DNA of 64,000 nucleotides from Jeotgalibacillus campisalis (GTDB lineage: Bacteria; Bacillota; Bacilli; Bacillales; Jeotgalibacillaceae). The translations under genes and the position numbers were made by a program. This document shows, one piece after another, positions 62,166-64,000 of this stretch; position 1 is the stretch's first letter, and the number at the start of each line of letters is the position of its first letter. The notes below the pieces were generated by a model. That model ran no database searches, had not been told where the DNA came from, and saw only the letters and a list, made by a program, of their open reading frames with translations. Where the stretch lies: the NCBI RefSeq assembly GCF_000829515.1, contig NZ_JXRR01000001.1, positions 124,001 to 188,000 on the forward strand. Direction: 5' to 3'.

Positions 62166-63248
62166 TCACTTCCATTTCAGCAGCAGCAGTTCGCCGCTGA
62201 AGCCTGGTCCTAATGCCGTCAGCAAGCCTGTATCACCTGCATCGCATTCCCCTTGTTCCATAAATCGCTCCAGCACATAAAGTACTGTAGGTGAAGACAT
62301 ATTTCCGTTATTCCTCAATACTTCTCTTGAAATACGCGTTTTTTCTTCACTGTATTGGAGCGTTTTTTCATAAGCCTTCAACACTTTTTTTCCACCGGGA
62401 TGAGCAACAAAATAATCAATCTGTTCAGGAGTCATCCCGCGCTGCTCCAGAAAATCCCGGACAAAAGGCCCCAGCCAGCTAGTGATAATTGCTGGAATAT
62501 CTTTAGAAAACACAACATGCAATCCGTTATTTTTCACTTCCCAGCCCATTACATCTTCAGAGTCTGGCATCCATTTAGAAGCCGTGGCCTCAATTGAAGG
62601 GACTGGTTTTTTAGTCGTTATGTTAACGTCATCACCCGAAACAAGTGCACAGGCTACGCCGTCAGCAAAAAGTGATGCCCCGATTAAATTACTTTTTGAA
62701 CGGTCACCATGCTGAAAGGTCAAGCTGCATAGCTCAACACACAGCAATAGAACTTTTGCTGAAGGATGTGCCAAACAATAATCATACGCACGGCTTAAAC
62801 CAGAAGCACCGCCCGCACAGCCGAGCCCCCAGATCGGGATCCGTTTCATGTTCTCTGAAAAAGAAAGCTTATTCATTATCCTTGCATCCACACTTGGCGT
62901 TGAAATGCCTGAGCTCGATACAAATAAAATGGCATCAATGTCCATAGAAGAAATCTCTTCTTCAAGAAAAAATTTATTTTTCAAGCATGCTTGAATTGCT
63001 TCCACACCATATTGTGTTGCCAGTTCAATATACAATTGATTTCGCTCTTCAAAACTATGCGGTTTTTCAAACCAATCCAGAGGCACACATAAGTGTCTAG
63101 TCTTAATATCTCCATTTTGAAAAACGTTCAGCAACCGTTCAATCTCTTTAAAATCCTCTTGAAACAACCTTTTGGTCAAGTTAGCCGTTTTTTCCTGCTC
63201 TACTTTATAAGGCGGCTGAAATGAACTCACGGAAAGAATTCTTGGCAT
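62166..63248 (-). CDS. bpsA: Type III polyketide synthase (BpsA/chalcone synthase family)
   Basis: A 360-aa thiolase-fold enzyme condensing long acyl-CoA with malonyl-CoA to alkylpyrones or resorcinols. The catalytic triad is visible: Cys in WGLGCAGGASGLSRAY, His in VAHPGGKKVLKAYE, Asn in RNNGNMSSPTVLYVL. FQHGDRSKSNLIGASLFADGVACALVSG is also typical. ATG 63248 follows AAGGAGGAGACAC; an upstream frame to 63293 is spacer. It is translationally coupled to ypbQ. Products are thought to be membrane lipids in spore formers. Confidence 0.92.
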   Translation of the reverse strand: MPRILSVSSFQPPYKVEQEKTANLTKRLFQEDFKEIERLLNVFQNGDIKTRHLCVPLDWFEKPHSFEERNQLYIELATQYGVEAIQACLKNKFFLEEEISSMDIDAILFVSSSGISTPSVDARIMNKLSFSENMKRIPIWGLGCAGGASGLSRAYDYCLAHPSAKVLLLCVELCSLTFQHGDRSKSNLIGASLFADGVACALVSGDDVNITTKKPVPSIEATASKWMPDSEDVMGWEVKNNGLHVVFSKDIPAIITSWLGPFVRDFLEQRGMTPEQIDYFVAHPGGKKVLKAYEKTLQYSEEKTRISREVLRNNGNMSSPTVLYVLERFMEQGECDAGDTGLLTALGPGFSGELLLLKWK

Positions 63249-63311
63249 TGTGTCTCCTCCTTGTATCATCACCTTCCCCATTATTTCCCACAAAGATTCA
63301 TTTTACACAAA

Positions 63312-63343
63312 CACAAAAAAACCGAACCAAAAAGATTCGGTTC
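63312..63343 (-). terminator. Terminator of the YhfP-like oxidoreductase
   Basis: Minus-strand CGAACCGAA pairs with TTGGTTCGG-type arm (CCGAA/TTCGG core) followed by TTTTTTTGTG. Confidence 0.7.
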
Positions 63344-63446
63344 GATTTCTTCAAGTTATTCATTTCACGGTAATAAAACAATAACAGCAAGTGCTCTCCG
63401 TGTCAGTTTGAGCATTTGCGAATGCGAGCGTTCGTCACCTTTTTAT

Positions 63447-64000
63447 CTAACATTCTATTTTTACTAAGACTCTTCCCCGAACCTTGCCCTCTAAAATATC
63501 GCGCATCGCAGCAGGCGCCTCCTCAAGAGAAACCTCACGATCAATAAGAGAGTCTGCATTTTCAATCTGCAAATCACTTGCCAGACGCGTCCAAATCTCT
63601 TGACGAAGCGTCATTGGGCAGTATGCAGAGTCTACTCCAAGCAAGCTCACTCCGCGAAGAATGAATGGATGAACGGTTGTCGGTACGTCACTTCCGCCTG
63701 TCAAGCCGCTAACTGCTACAGCACCGCCCCGCTTAATTCTGCTTAGGACTGATGCCAGACTTTTTCCGCCCACCGGATCAACAGCAGCCTGCCACTCGCC
63801 TTTTTGCAGCGGCTTCAGGTTGCCATCATAAACATCTTGTCGTGAAATTACACGATTAGCACCCAGTTTCTTCAGGTAGTCAGTCTCTTCTTGCTTTCCT
63901 GTGCTCGCAACTACCTGATAGCCGCGTTTTGAAAGCATAGCTACAGCCATGCTTCCAACTCCCCCGGAAGCGCCTGTAACAAGCACCTCTCCTTGATCGG
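63447..64000 (-). CDS. YhfP/YhdH-type zinc-free quinone/acrylyl-CoA oxidoreductase (partial)
   Basis: The C-terminal 184 codons of an MDR-family NADPH-dependent reductase; the 5' end lies beyond the window, and the frame is open through its last base. The Rossmann motif VLVTGASGGVGSMAVAMLSKRGY, the NADPH-contacting TGK segment, AAVDPVGGKSL, and the C-terminal REVSLEEAPAAMRDILEGKVRGRVLVKI match the YhdH/AcuI group, which reduces acryloyl-CoA or similar enones. A GTG at 63986 is inside the conserved domain and is not the true start. Confidence 0.88.
   Translation of the reverse strand, partial: DQGEVLVTGASGGVGSMAVAMLSKRGYQVVASTGKQEETDYLKKLGANRVISRQDVYDGNLKPLQKGEWQAAVDPVGGKSLASVLSRIKRGGAVAVSGLTGGSDVPTTVHPFILRGVSLLGVDSAYCPMTLRQEIWTRLASDLQIENADSLIDREVSLEEAPAAMRDILEGKVRGRVLVKIEC

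Noticed and set aside
61621-63248. Novel biosynthetic gene cluster around the type III polyketide synthase
   Set aside because: The synthase plus ICMT-like methyltransferase is the known BpsA-BpsB (YpbQ) pair of Bacillus; no further tailoring genes are present.

Overview
The window looks like chromosomal DNA from a Bacillaceae-type Firmicute (Bacillus/Halobacillus grade; the species cannot be fixed from the sequence). The reasons are strong AGGAGG-type ribosome binding sites with frequent TTG and GTG starts, a T-box leader on argS, cre-like CcpA sites, and many genes typical of this family: ywbD/ywbE, yuzF, a YflT-type stress protein, MurQ-MurP-MupG-MurR, a BpsA-YpbQ pair, an ECF41 sigma factor and an argCJBD-carAB-argF operon. 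No rRNA, tRNA, CRISPR array or prophage was seen.

Layout. 0-15 kb is housekeeping: an M20 dipeptidase, a relic of a DnaQ-like exonuclease, YuzF, manganese catalase, YwbE, a nuclease-helicase fusion of the DinG/XPD type, the methyltransferase YwbD, an SRPBCC protein, an SGNH hydrolase, MsrAB, ArgS with its T-box, and an orphan receiver domain that has lost its phosphorylation site. 15-21.5 kb is regulatory and accessory: a VOC protein, a 92-codon gene that seems to start at ATC, an AraC regulator divergent from an MFS exporter, a DUF2867 protein, and an ECF41 sigma factor behind an NDH-2-like flavoprotein. 22.2-31.7 kb is the arginine operon behind a promoter with an ARG-box-like element. 31.8-39 kb holds an SDR, small unknown proteins, an IS3-family element that landed in a terminator, the YflT-like protein, an aldo/keto reductase and a HAD phosphatase.

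39.3-49 kb is a sugar-uptake and oxidation operon: LacI regulator, lipoprotein binding protein, two permeases (one with a large extracytoplasmic insertion), a ThuA-like protein, two Gfo/Idh/MocA dehydrogenases and a TIM-barrel isomerase. It has no ATPase and no glycoside hydrolase. A secreted alpha-amylase with a cre site follows. 50.8-60.1 kb encodes glycolate oxidase subunits (GlcD, GlcF) and cell-wall amino-sugar recovery: murR, mupG, murP and murQ on one strand and nagA-nagB on the other, sharing a control region with a perfect palindrome. The window ends with a split ThrE-like exporter pair, the type III polyketide synthase/methyltransferase pair and a partial YhfP-like oxidoreductase.

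The most unusual feature is the amount of palindromic intergenic repeat DNA, in at least three families. The 122-129 bp family at 41.7 and 48.3 kb comes in sequence subtypes whose stem arms change together, begins at gene stop codons, and ends both arrays with the same truncated half unit. The gene just before the second array switches abruptly to C-ending codons over its last 97 codons.
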